A DNA stretch of 11,041 nt from an uncultured Ruminococcus sp. (GTDB lineage: Bacteria; Bacillota; Clostridia; UBA1212; UBA1255). The stretch lies in assembly GCA_902782885.1 (NCBI GenBank), contig CACZOW010000100.1:1-11041 (forward strand), written 5' to 3'. Both the position numbers and the translations under genes were made by a program. Of the stretch, positions 1 through 6,677 are shown one piece after another. The notes beneath the pieces are model-generated. The model was not told where the DNA came from and searched no databases. It was given only the letters and a program-made list of their open reading frames with translations. Within the stretch, counting starts at the first letter, position 1, and each line of letters begins with the position of its first letter.

Positions 1-1406
1 GCCGCGACTGCGCCGGCAATAACTACCGCGCCGGCGACAACAACGGGCAGTACCCATTTGTTGTTCTTTTCTTTTTTCACAGTGTCAACGGCGGGTTTGG
101 CGGTCGCCTTGTCATTCTCGGAAGGATTCTCGCCCGCGGGTTTCTCGGTGGGCACCGGAGTGGGCGCTTCGGTGGGTGCCGCGGTAGGCTCTTTGGTGGG
201 TTCCGCAGTAACGTTGGGGTCGGCTTCGCCCACGATCAGCGCGACGTACGGCGCTTCCTGAGTGGTGTCATTGGTAAGGCCGCCCATGATCGCTACGTCA
301 ACGTCTTCCAGCGCCGGGCAGGAACCCAGCACGAACCATGTATCGTAGCTGATCTCGGAAATGTCGCCGCTTACAAAGGAGAGAATGTAGTCGCCGGGGC
401 CGAACACTTTGTCGTCGAATTCGACGGTGTAGTTGTTGTCCCCGAAGAAATCAAACTCTTTTTCCAGAAGGACGTTTTCATCCGTGTCCATGAGGTAAAT
501 GATCATCGGCGTTGCCACATTGGTGGTGGCGTAAGCGTAAAGATCAATACCCTTGAACCAGACGTCGGAGGTGAATTCCACGTCGATGCCGACGTCTTCG
601 GCAAGAGGATGGATCCACCAGCCGGTGCTGAGGGTGCCGGTCTCGTCATACAGATAGCGCACCTGCTTTTCACCGGACGGCTTTTCCGTAGGATCGTCCG
701 CGGGTTTATCGGTGGGATCGGCGGGCTTGTCGGTGGGAGCGGCGGGATCTTCAGAGCTGTCGTACGCTTCGACCGAGATGTGATACTGGCTGGTCATGTT
801 CAAAAAGCTGTCTACATCCAGCAGGCAATAGGGCGTATCCTCTTTGCCGGTGTACGCTTTGGCGTCTTCTTCTTTTTCGAAGAAGGCGATCCAGGCGATG
901 TCAATATAATCGCCCGCGTTGACCTGGCCGTTGACGTCGTCCAGCGAGGTGTCTTCGGAATCGCGGTCGGGCTCCAGCGGGTCAAAACGGATGGCGTTGG
1001 TGCCGGGATAGGATAAGCTGTCCCACTTGGAATCGAGGTAAGTCGATTCGTTAACGGTGGTCATATCCACGACTACGGTCTCCCAGTTGCCGGTGAAATT
1101 GTATTTTACCGGGATGCAGGGTTCAGTGGCCGGGTTAATATAGAACTGCGCGGTGTATTCAACGCCGGTGCTGTCGTACTGAGGTCCGGTCCGGTAGCGG
1201 ATCGCGGCCCAGGTGACTGTGTCGGGGTCGATCTCAGTGTTGTTGCCCTCATTGCTGAAATAGAACGTGGCATAAGGGTCGTTGTCTTCGGCGATGAATC
1301 TGACGTACTCGAATATTTCTGCCTCGTCCGCGAACGCGGGAAGGGCGGCAAACATAACCGTTACGATCATCACGGCGGCAACTAAAAGAGACATCTTTTT
1401 TAACAT
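1..1406 (-). CDS. Secreted, membrane-anchored surface protein of unknown function (5' part; runs off the left edge)
   Basis: The open frame reads from ATG at 1406-1404 leftwards for 468 codons with no stop, so the C-terminus lies outside the window. GGAGG lies 8 bases before the ATG. Residues 1-26 are a signal peptide (MLKK, a hydrophobic core, then AFA before DE). Two probable beta-sandwich regions follow. Region 1 (about 30-216) is rich in W/Y/F and ends in an IDIAWIAFFEKEEDAKAY stretch, like the terminal strand of carbohydrate-binding-like modules in clostridial exoproteins; this is a pattern resemblance only. Region 2 is about 247-395. The two are joined by a PTDKP/PTEKP linker (about 221-245). 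A second Pro-Thr-Glu linker (about 398-435) leads through a KKEKNNK stretch to a hydrophobic segment from about 451 (WVLPVVVAGAVVIAGAVA), likely a C-terminal membrane anchor. No catalytic motif is visible. It is transcribed divergently from ftsK. A wall-surface binding or adhesion role is inference. Confidence 0.85.
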   Translation of the reverse strand, partial: MLKKMSLLVAAVMIVTVMFAALPAFADEAEIFEYVRFIAEDNDPYATFYFSNEGNNTEIDPDTVTWAAIRYRTGPQYDSTGVEYTAQFYINPATEPCIPVKYNFTGNWETVVVDMTTVNESTYLDSKWDSLSYPGTNAIRFDPLEPDRDSEDTSLDDVNGQVNAGDYIDIAWIAFFEKEEDAKAYTGKEDTPYCLLDVDSFLNMTSQYHISVEAYDSSEDPAAPTDKPADPTDKPADDPTEKPSGEKQVRYLYDETGTLSTGWWIHPLAEDVGIDVEFTSDVWFKGIDLYAYATTNVATPMIIYLMDTDENVLLEKEFDFFGDNNYTVEFDDKVFGPGDYILSFVSGDISEISYDTWFVLGSCPALEDVDVAIMGGLTNDTTQEAPYVALIVGEADPNVTAEPTKEPTAAPTEAPTPVPTEKPAGENPSENDKATAKPAVDTVKKEKNNKWVLPVVVAGAVVIAGAVA

Positions 1407-1414
1407 ATCGTTTT

Positions 1415-1419
1415 CCTCC
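1415..1419 (-). promoter_or_regulatory. Ribosome binding site of the surface-protein gene
   Basis: GGAGG on the minus strand, 8 bases before the ATG at 1406. It fixes the start directly ahead of a well-formed signal peptide. Confidence 0.85.
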
Positions 1420-1442
1420 GTTCTGCTTGTTAGCACGATCGC

Positions 1443-1471
1443 ATTATACTACATTCTTCAGCGCGCTTCAA
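1443..1471 (-). promoter_or_regulatory. Sigma-A-like promoter for the surface-protein gene
   Basis: On the minus strand a TTGAAG -35 (1471-1466) and a perfect TATAAT -10 (1448-1443) are separated by 17 bases. The predicted transcript starts near 1436, giving a leader of about 30 bases. The -35 overlaps an 11-bp dyad (CGCTTCAAGCG, 1464-1474), which could be an operator. Confidence 0.7.
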
Positions 1472-1537
1472 GCGTTTTCAATGCGTCTGGAACGGAATGA
1501 AATTTGCCTGGGAACACGCTTCATTTACGCTTCATTC
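1464..1537. repeat. Three CGCTTCA boxes (TGAAGCG on the minus strand) upstream of the surface-protein gene
   Basis: CGCTTCA occurs at 1464-1470, 1518-1524 and 1529-1535. The last two lie in a tandem pair of ACGCTTCATT (1517-1526 and 1528-1537) with an 11-base period, about one helical turn. The first is part of the perfect dyad CGCTTCAAGCG over the -35 box. Spacing and position suit binding sites for a regulator of the minus-strand gene. That role is inferred; no known operator was recognised. Confidence 0.35.
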
Positions 1538-1801
1538 ACCGGGTGCCGGAATGACTTTGACCGGACAACGGCGCCCGGCGCCTTCTCTCAGCATTTGGAT
1601 TTTTGCATCCCTCCCGAATTCTGGATAAATTCAATGGTTTTTGCCGCTGTTTATACCATTTTTGAAGACCGGCAATCAAAAATGAGCGAGAATGCGGAGC
1701 GGCCGGCGAGATCCCGGCCGCGGATCAGGACAGAAGGAGCGGCCGACCGCCTTGGGCGTATTGACCCCGGGCGATCCCGGCCGCGCCCGGATAAAATACT
1801 C
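1475..1801. other. Divergent intergenic region without a convincing gene
   Basis: Open frames cross this stretch on both strands, but none has a good ribosome binding site, a recognisable protein pattern, or freedom from overlap with the promoters. Besides the boxes at 1464-1537 and the hairpins at 1699-1790, it holds a doubled GGCGCC palindrome (1570-1582) and an imperfect inverted repeat around 1630-1666. No tRNA, riboswitch or classical terminator is visible. Confidence 0.6.
1699..1790. repeat. Pair of GC-rich hairpins sharing a 13-base direct repeat, upstream of the ftsK promoter
   Basis: Hairpin 1 has arms GCGGCCGG (1699-1706) and CCGGCCGC (1714-1721) with a 7-base loop. Hairpin 2 has arms CCGGGCG (1767-1773) and CGCCCGG (1784-1790) with a 10-base loop. 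Both contain GATCCCGGCCGCG (1710-1722 and 1773-1785). GGAGCGGCCG also occurs twice (1696-1705 and 1736-1745). There is no T-run on either strand, so simple intrinsic termination is unlikely. The pair may be a REP-like element or protein-binding region; its function is unknown. Confidence 0.5.
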
Positions 1802-1830
1802 TTTACATTCTTTTACAGTATTGTTATAAT
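1802..1830 (+). promoter_or_regulatory. Sigma-A-like promoter for ftsK and probably the downstream genes
   Basis: A TTTACA -35 (1802-1807) and a perfect TATAAT -10 (1825-1830) have the ideal 17-base spacing and sit in an AT-rich island inside GC-rich DNA. Transcription should start near 1837, giving a leader of about 94 bases before the ftsK ATG. No convincing second promoter was found between 1931 and 11041, so this may drive the whole plus-strand cluster. Confidence 0.75.
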
Positions 1831-1930
1831 AAAGAACGGAGAAAGCTGGGACGGAACGGGTATTGAACGGACCGCCGCTGTATGTTGTCGCCGGCTTTGC
1901 TTTTACTAAAGATAAAATGGAGTAATTGTA

Positions 1931-4900
1931 ATGTTCAAAGAAAATATAATCAAATTTATCAAGGCTCACGGCATCGCGGTGCTGGCGGTCGCGGCATTGG
2001 CCGTGCTGTTGAAGGTCATCCTGCATTATTCGTTTATACTCTCATTTATCATTCTGCTGGTGCTGTATTTCGGCATCGGTTTTGCCATAGAACTCATCAC
2101 CGAAAAATACAGGCTGAATAAGGCGCAGAAGCAGCTTAAGCGGACCGCGGACAACGGCGCCGACCGCCGCGCGATCGAAGCGCATACCGTAAAACGTCAT
2201 GAGGCCGGCGCGCAGGACGGTGAGGAAACCGCGCAGCAGCCGACATATGTTGCCGTCCGCGGCAGGACGGCGCAGGCGGCGCCGGGCCTGAAAAAACTTT
2301 CATCGGATATGCAGTCGATAATTGACGCCGCGCCCGAAGGCGGCAATGCCTCCGCCGATGCGTCGACGTTTTCCGTTCGCACTAAAAAACGCGATGCCCG
2401 CGCCGAAAACGCGCCGGAACCGGTCATTGAGAATTCCAACAGCCGCGAGCGCCGCCTGCGCCGTGCCGACCGCGTTTCGTTTACCGGCGCGGACAACGAC
2501 GAACTTGGCGAGAACACCAGTGACTTCATCAAGAAAAACGACATGATATACAAAAAGTACGCGAGCCGCAACGCCGCCGCGGAGAAGGCGGCGGCCGATG
2601 CTGCCGCGGAAACGGAGCCCGCTGCCGACGCGATCCCGGATACCGTCCCCGAAATGGCGGCGGAAACGGTCAACGTCTCCGAGGTCTCGGGCGATAAGAC
2701 CGATACGGAAGCGCCCCCGGTTTTGAACAAGGGGACAGACCCCGCGTCAGACCCTGCGGCGAATACAGTACCGGAAACACCGGCCGCGGAGAATACGGCG
2801 CCGGAAAAAGCCACACAAGAAAAAGCCGCTCAAGAAAAAGCGGCGCCGGAAGCGCAGGCTCCGAAAGAGACCGACGCGGTGACGCTGCCCGCTCCGGGCG
2901 AACTGCTGTTTACGCATCCGGACATTGACGGCGACACGGAGTTCTCGGAAGGGATCACGGAGGCCGTTGACCGCATCGTGGAAGAGAGCCGGCCCAGCCC
3001 GATCCGGAGGCACAGGTATTCGCTTATACGCAGAGACAGCGTCGCGGAAAAGACCGCGCTCCCCGAGGCCACGAAATCCGAACTGGAGGAAGAGGCGGAG
3101 AAACGCGAGATCCGGTCGCATATCTCGAAAAATATCGACCGCACCAACACGCTGTTCGGCGCGGATCCGGAAGGCGGGGAACCGTCCGATATGGTGCGCG
3201 CGGACAGCGAAGTCGTGAGTTCGCTGTTCCCGGAGCGCAAGCGCGAAAAGCACGTAAAGCCGTCGCTGGAAGAGTACCGCCGCAGGAAGGAAAACATTTC
3301 CCACACCCGCCTGGATTTCACTCGAAATTCTAAAAAGGGGACAGACCCCGATGTTAAGGATCAGGCGGCAAACGGTGCTGAAGAGGTTTCCGAAGCGGTG
3401 GCCGACGCGGCAAAAGCGGCGTCAATGTCCGAATTAAAGCCGGAAGCCGCGCCGAAAGCCGAAACCGCAGCCGCACCGAAAGCCGAAACCGCAGCCGCGC
3501 CGAAAGCCGAAACCGCAGCCACACCGAAAGCCGAAACCGCAGCTGCGCCGGAGACCGATGCTCCCGCAGCCGAAACGGAAACTGACAGCGGCGGCCGCGT
3601 GCGCCTGCCGCTTTTGGAAAAGCAATACGAATTGCCGCCCGTCGACCTGCTTTCCGGCCCCCGCGGGACCGACAACGTGGGCGTTGTCAACGCCGAAGAT
3701 GACCCCAAAGCCCAGAAACTGATCAACACGCTGGAAAGCTTCGGCGTAGGCGCCAGGATCACCGGCGTCATGCGCGGCCCCGCCGTCACGCGGTACGAAC
3801 TGCAGCCCAATCCCGGCATAAAAGTCAGCCGCATCGTGGCGCTGTCCGACGATATTGCCCTCAACCTCGCCTCCACCGGCGTGCGCATTGAGGCCCCTAT
3901 CCCCGGCAAGGAAGCAATCGGCATTGAAGTGCCCAACCAGCAGGTGGAGATCGTTGCCCTCCGCCAGGTCATCGAGAGCAGCGAATTCCGGAACTCCGCC
4001 TCGCCGCTGAGCGTGGCGCTGGGCCGCGACATCGCGGGCAAGAACATCGTTGCCGACATAGCCAAAATGCCGCATCTGCTCATTGCCGGCGCTACCGGTT
4101 CGGGCAAGAGCGTATGCATCAACACCATTGTTGCCAGCGTGCTGTACAAAGCCGGTCCCGCCGACGTGCGCATGATCATGATCGACCCCAAGATCGTGGA
4201 ACTGGGCGTGTACAACGGCATCCCGCACCTGCTGGTGCCCGTCGTTACGAATCCGAAGAAAGCCGCCGGCGCGCTTTCATGGGCCGTGCAGGAAATGGAG
4301 CAGCGCTACACCGCGTTTTCCGAACAGAACGTGCGCGACATCCGTGCATATAACGCGCTCGCCGAGAGCCGCAAAGACCTCACCAAAATGCCGCAGATCC
4401 TGATCATTATCGACGAGCTGGCGGACCTGATGATGGTGGCGGCGAAAGAGATCGAGGAATCCATCATCCGCCTGGCGCAGAAGGCCAGAGCCGCGGGCCT
4501 GCATATAATCATTGCCACCCAGCGTCCTTCCGTGGACGTCATCACCGGCCTGATCAAGGCCAACATCCCGTCGCGGATTGCCTTCGCGGTCACCTCGCAG
4601 ATCGACTCTCGGACAATACTGGACGGCGGCGGCGCCGAAAAACTCCTCGGCCGCGGCGACATGCTGTTCCACCCCATCGGGATGTCCAAGCCTCTGCGCG
4701 TGCAGGGCGCGTTCGTTTCGGACAGCGAGATCGAAGCGCTGGCGGACAGCGTGCGGTCGTCGTACGGCACCGCGCTCTACAGCAGCGACATCCAGCAGAG
4801 CATCGACCAGAAGGACAAGGATAAGGATAAGGACAAAGACAAGAACCAGGCGTCGGGCGGCGCGGACAACGGCGAAGACGATGCGGACGCGGATCTGGAA

Positions 4901-5122
4901 ATGATCGACGCGGCGGCGCAGCTGGCGCTGGAGTACAAGCAGCTGTCAACTTCCTTCCTGCAGCGTAAACTTCGCCTCGGCTATTCCCGGGCGTCACGGA
5001 TCGTTGACTTTCTGGAGGCTGAAGGCCTGATCTCGTCGGCGGACGGCAGCAAACCGCGTCAGCTCCTGATGACCCGCGAAGAGTGGGAACAGCACCGCGC
5101 CGAGGCGGAACCCAAAGCGTAA
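1931..5122 (+). CDS. ftsK: DNA translocase FtsK/SpoIIIE family, with unusually long linker
   Basis: This membrane-anchored hexameric ATPase pumps chromosomal DNA through the division or sporulation septum. The ATG has GGAG 8 bases upstream (1919-1922). The product is 1063 residues; B. subtilis SpoIIIE has 787. Residues 14-53 form about two membrane segments, against four in the classical family. Residues 60-556 are a low-complexity Ala/Glu/Pro/Lys linker with tandem repeats, including EKAxx (292-306) and APKAETAA (507-538). The motor follows: alpha region from about 557, Walker A GATGSGKS (720-727), Walker B ILIIIDE (823-829), and conserved IDPKIVELGVYNGIPHLL and TQRPSVDVITG motifs. A (KD)5 tract (961-970) and an acidic stretch lead to the C-terminal gamma winged-helix (about 996-1055: STSFLQRKLRLGYSRASRIVDFLE, DGSKPR), which reads the orientation of chromosomal guide sequences. 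The family call is firm; FtsK versus SpoIIIE role is not decided by sequence. Confidence 0.96.
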   Translation: MFKENIIKFIKAHGIAVLAVAALAVLLKVILHYSFILSFIILLVLYFGIGFAIELITEKYRLNKAQKQLKRTADNGADRRAIEAHTVKRHEAGAQDGEETAQQPTYVAVRGRTAQAAPGLKKLSSDMQSIIDAAPEGGNASADASTFSVRTKKRDARAENAPEPVIENSNSRERRLRRADRVSFTGADNDELGENTSDFIKKNDMIYKKYASRNAAAEKAAADAAAETEPAADAIPDTVPEMAAETVNVSEVSGDKTDTEAPPVLNKGTDPASDPAANTVPETPAAENTAPEKATQEKAAQEKAAPEAQAPKETDAVTLPAPGELLFTHPDIDGDTEFSEGITEAVDRIVEESRPSPIRRHRYSLIRRDSVAEKTALPEATKSELEEEAEKREIRSHISKNIDRTNTLFGADPEGGEPSDMVRADSEVVSSLFPERKREKHVKPSLEEYRRRKENISHTRLDFTRNSKKGTDPDVKDQAANGAEEVSEAVADAAKAASMSELKPEAAPKAETAAAPKAETAAAPKAETAATPKAETAAAPETDAPAAETETDSGGRVRLPLLEKQYELPPVDLLSGPRGTDNVGVVNAEDDPKAQKLINTLESFGVGARITGVMRGPAVTRYELQPNPGIKVSRIVALSDDIALNLASTGVRIEAPIPGKEAIGIEVPNQQVEIVALRQVIESSEFRNSASPLSVALGRDIAGKNIVADIAKMPHLLIAGATGSGKSVCINTIVASVLYKAGPADVRMIMIDPKIVELGVYNGIPHLLVPVVTNPKKAAGALSWAVQEMEQRYTAFSEQNVRDIRAYNALAESRKDLTKMPQILIIIDELADLMMVAAKEIEESIIRLAQKARAAGLHIIIATQRPSVDVITGLIKANIPSRIAFAVTSQIDSRTILDGGGAEKLLGRGDMLFHPIGMSKPLRVQGAFVSDSEIEALADSVRSSYGTALYSSDIQQSIDQKDKDKDKDKDKNQASGGADNGEDDADADLEMIDAAAQLALEYKQLSTSFLQRKLRLGYSRASRIVDFLEAEGLISSADGSKPRQLLMTREEWEQHRAEAEPKA
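2731..2743 (+). repeat. Short GGGGACAGACCCC element inside the ftsK linker, copy 1
   Basis: A G4-ACAGA-C4 mini-hairpin read in frame as K-G-T-D-P (residues 267-271). The identical 13-mer recurs at 3337-3349 in the same codon phase. It resembles the short REP-like units spread by single-strand (IS200/RAYT-type) transposases, but no transposase is present here. Confidence 0.5.
2804..2848 (+). repeat. Three 15-base tandem repeats in the ftsK linker
   Basis: Three in-frame units starting GAAAAAGC encode EKATQ, EKAAQ and EKAAP (residues 292-306). Slippage or unequal recombination in a disordered linker would produce this pattern. Confidence 0.8.
3337..3349 (+). repeat. Short GGGGACAGACCCC element inside the ftsK linker, copy 2
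   Basis: Exact second copy of the 13-mer at 2731-2743, again coding K-G-T-D-P (residues 469-473). Its surroundings (3324-3360, with AAATTC, TAAAAA and GATGTTAAGGAT) are clearly more AT-rich than the linker on either side, consistent with a small inserted piece. Confidence 0.55.
3449..3544 (+). repeat. Four 24-base tandem repeats in the ftsK linker
   Basis: Four nearly identical 24-base units encode APKAETAA three times and then TPKAETAA (residues 507-538); differences between units are confined to the first codon and a few silent bases. A degenerate fifth unit (APETD) follows. High identity suggests recent expansion, so copy number may vary between strains. Confidence 0.9.
4811..4840 (+). 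repeat. Hexanucleotide repeat coding a (Lys-Asp)5 tract in ftsK
   Basis: Five units of AAGGAC/AAGGAT/AAAGAC code for KD five times (residues 961-970) between the motor and the gamma DNA-recognition domain. In the protein this is a charged flexible tether. Confidence 0.85.
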
Positions 5123-5144
5123 AACCGGAAAAACCGTATCATAA

Positions 5145-5159
5145 CCGGGTATTTCCCGG
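5145..5159. repeat. Small hairpin between ftsK and the hexosaminidase gene
   Basis: Perfect arms CCGGG and CCCGG around a TATTT loop, 23 bases after the ftsK stop. No T-run follows, so it is unlikely to terminate by itself. It could affect RNA processing or be chance. Confidence 0.4.
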
Positions 5160-5172
5160 ACCGAATCCGATC

Positions 5173-5177
5173 GGAGG
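5173..5177 (+). promoter_or_regulatory. Ribosome binding site of the hexosaminidase gene
   Basis: GGAGG lies 7 bases before ATG 5185. It decides the start against an in-frame ATG at 5083 that lies inside ftsK and would add 34 residues unlike any GH20 N-terminus. Confidence 0.85.
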
Positions 5178-5184
5178 CAGCAAA

Positions 5185-6645
5185 ATGAAACTGAACGTCA
5201 TACCGGTACCCAAGCAGGTCGAATTGAACGGGGGACAGACCCGCGTTTACAAAGCGGAGCTCTGCCTGGTGCCGCCATCCACGAGAGAGGCGGCCGCCGC
5301 GGTACGCGCTTTCTCCGGATACGCGCTGAAGCTGGGCATTAAAATGAAGACCGTGCGCGGCGACGGCGCCATCCGCGTCGTGCTCAATAAAAACGGCCGT
5401 TTCCGCAAAGAAGGCTACCGGATCAATATCGGAAAGCGCAGAGTGGAGATCGCGGCCGCGGACAGCACCGGACTCAACCGGGCGCTGGCTACGCTCCTGC
5501 AGCTGGCGGAACCGGCGGAGGGCGGAAAGTGCATTGCCCTTCCCGAATGCCGTATAAAGGACTACGCCGACAACGAATACCGCGGCATGATGGTGGACCT
5601 GGCCCGCTACTGGCACCCGTTCAAATACCTGCTCTCATATGTGGATATGTGCTGGTACTACAAAGTCTCCGTGCTGCATCTGCACTTCACCGACGACCAG
5701 AGCTATACGCTGCCCAGCCGGCTGTACCCGAAACTGTCGACGCCCGGCCGCAGCTACACTTTCGACGAACTGACGGAACTCGAAACATACGCATATGAAC
5801 GCGGCGTACAGCTGCTCCCGGAGATCGACGTGCCGGGGCACAATACCGGCTTCACCGTCGCATACCCCGAACTGTTCGGGAACAAAGGCATCATCTGCCA
5901 GCATCGCGACTCGGTCAGCGCCGTTGCCGCCCTGTTCGGCGAACTGTGCGAGACGTTCCCGCGGTCAAAATGCATCCATATCGGCGGCGACGAGGCCAAC
6001 CTCAAAAAATGGCTCGATTGTCCCGACTGCATGGCGTATGCGGAGACGCTGGGCATTGACACCAAGCGCGAGAGCCCGGACGTGATATGCGACAAACTGT
6101 ACCTGAATTTCATTCTCCGCATGGCCGAAGCGGTGCGGACAAAGGGACGGACCCCGATCGTCTGGGAAGGCTTCCCGAAAGCCGCCAACGCCTCCGTCCC
6201 GAAATACATCACGGTCATGAGCTGGGAGAACTTCTACCAGGTGACGCCGGATCTGCTCGCGGGCGGTTTCCGCATCATCAACTGCTCCTGGAACCCCATG
6301 TATATCGTGGCGCCCGACGTGAAATGGACGCCCGGGGAAGTAAACGACTGGTCCGTGTACAAGTGGCGCCCGGTGCATCCCGGCTCACCGTATATCGGAA
6401 GATCGTACGAATGCGAACCGACTCCGGCCGTGCTGGGCGGACAATTGCTGGCCTGGGGCGACCGCATGCCCGGAACCTACAAGGACAATATCGACGAGGG
6501 CGTCACCGCCGAACGCGCGCTGCTCGCGGAGCGGCTTCCGTATCTGGCGCAGAACACCTGGAACTCCGTTGCCAAAGTGGAGTATAATGAACTTGCGCCG
6601 TGCGCCGGAGCGCGCGGAGCCGAACTGGACAAACTGATCAACTGA
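5185..6645 (+). CDS. GH20 family beta-N-acetylhexosaminidase, cytoplasmic
   Basis: GH20 enzymes remove terminal beta-linked GlcNAc or GalNAc by substrate-assisted catalysis. The 486-residue product begins NVIPVPKQVELNGGQ, the usual start of the GH20b non-catalytic domain (about 1-125). The TIM-barrel follows, with YRGMMVDLAR (132-141), HLHFTDDQSY, PEIDVPGH (212-219) and the catalytic pair D269-E270 in HIGGDE. IVWEGF, MSWENF and a late LAWGD motif give the expected aromatic substrate pocket. There is no signal peptide or membrane segment, so it should act inside the cell on imported amino-sugar oligomers, wall fragments or glycoconjugates. It lies 62 bases after ftsK and 32 before the regulator gene, suggesting co-transcription. 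The family is firm; the natural substrate is unknown. Confidence 0.93.
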   Translation: MKLNVIPVPKQVELNGGQTRVYKAELCLVPPSTREAAAAVRAFSGYALKLGIKMKTVRGDGAIRVVLNKNGRFRKEGYRINIGKRRVEIAAADSTGLNRALATLLQLAEPAEGGKCIALPECRIKDYADNEYRGMMVDLARYWHPFKYLLSYVDMCWYYKVSVLHLHFTDDQSYTLPSRLYPKLSTPGRSYTFDELTELETYAYERGVQLLPEIDVPGHNTGFTVAYPELFGNKGIICQHRDSVSAVAALFGELCETFPRSKCIHIGGDEANLKKWLDCPDCMAYAETLGIDTKRESPDVICDKLYLNFILRMAEAVRTKGRTPIVWEGFPKAANASVPKYITVMSWENFYQVTPDLLAGGFRIINCSWNPMYIVAPDVKWTPGEVNDWSVYKWRPVHPGSPYIGRSYECEPTPAVLGGQLLAWGDRMPGTYKDNIDEGVTAERALLAERLPYLAQNTWNSVAKVEYNELAPCAGARGAELDKLIN

Positions 6646-6661
6646 CTGATCGACCGACCGA
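6642..6661. repeat. Degenerate tetranucleotide run across the hexosaminidase stop codon
   Basis: Five successive units, CTGA CTGA TCGA CCGA CCGA, begin one base before the TGA stop at 6643-6645 and fill the gap up to the regulator's ribosome binding site. Slippage here could alter the end of one gene or the spacing to the next; no sign of that is seen. Confidence 0.4.
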
Positions 6662-6677
6662 AAAGCGAGGACAAACG

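Noticed and set aside
157..290. CRISPR-like periodic sequence near the left end (repeated GGTGGG-type units)
   Set aside because: The periodicity comes from codons of Pro-Thr-Glu linkers in the minus-strand surface protein; there are no regular spacers.
1767..1790. Hairpin as an intrinsic terminator
   Set aside because: No T-run follows on either strand and it lies directly upstream of a good promoter.
1427..1909. 160-codon plus-strand open frame in the divergent intergenic region
   Set aside because: It has no ribosome site or recognisable pattern, and it spans the minus-strand promoter, both GC hairpins and the ftsK promoter, which are better explanations of the sequence.
3361..4228. Overlapping minus-strand frames of 264 and 286 codons opposite ftsK
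   Set aside because: Their repetitive CGFGFR- and AVSAFGA-type peptides are mirror readings of the 24-base repeat in the real ftsK frame.
5083..5184. Hexosaminidase start at ATG 5083 inside ftsK
   Set aside because: It would overlap ftsK by 40 bases without a ribosome site, while ATG 5185 has a perfect GGAGG and gives the standard GH20 N-terminus.
6141..6155. AAAGGGACGGACCCC as another copy of the 13-mer element
   Set aside because: It matches imperfectly and codes for the KGRTPIVWEGF segment, which is conserved in GH20 enzymes, so protein constraint explains it.
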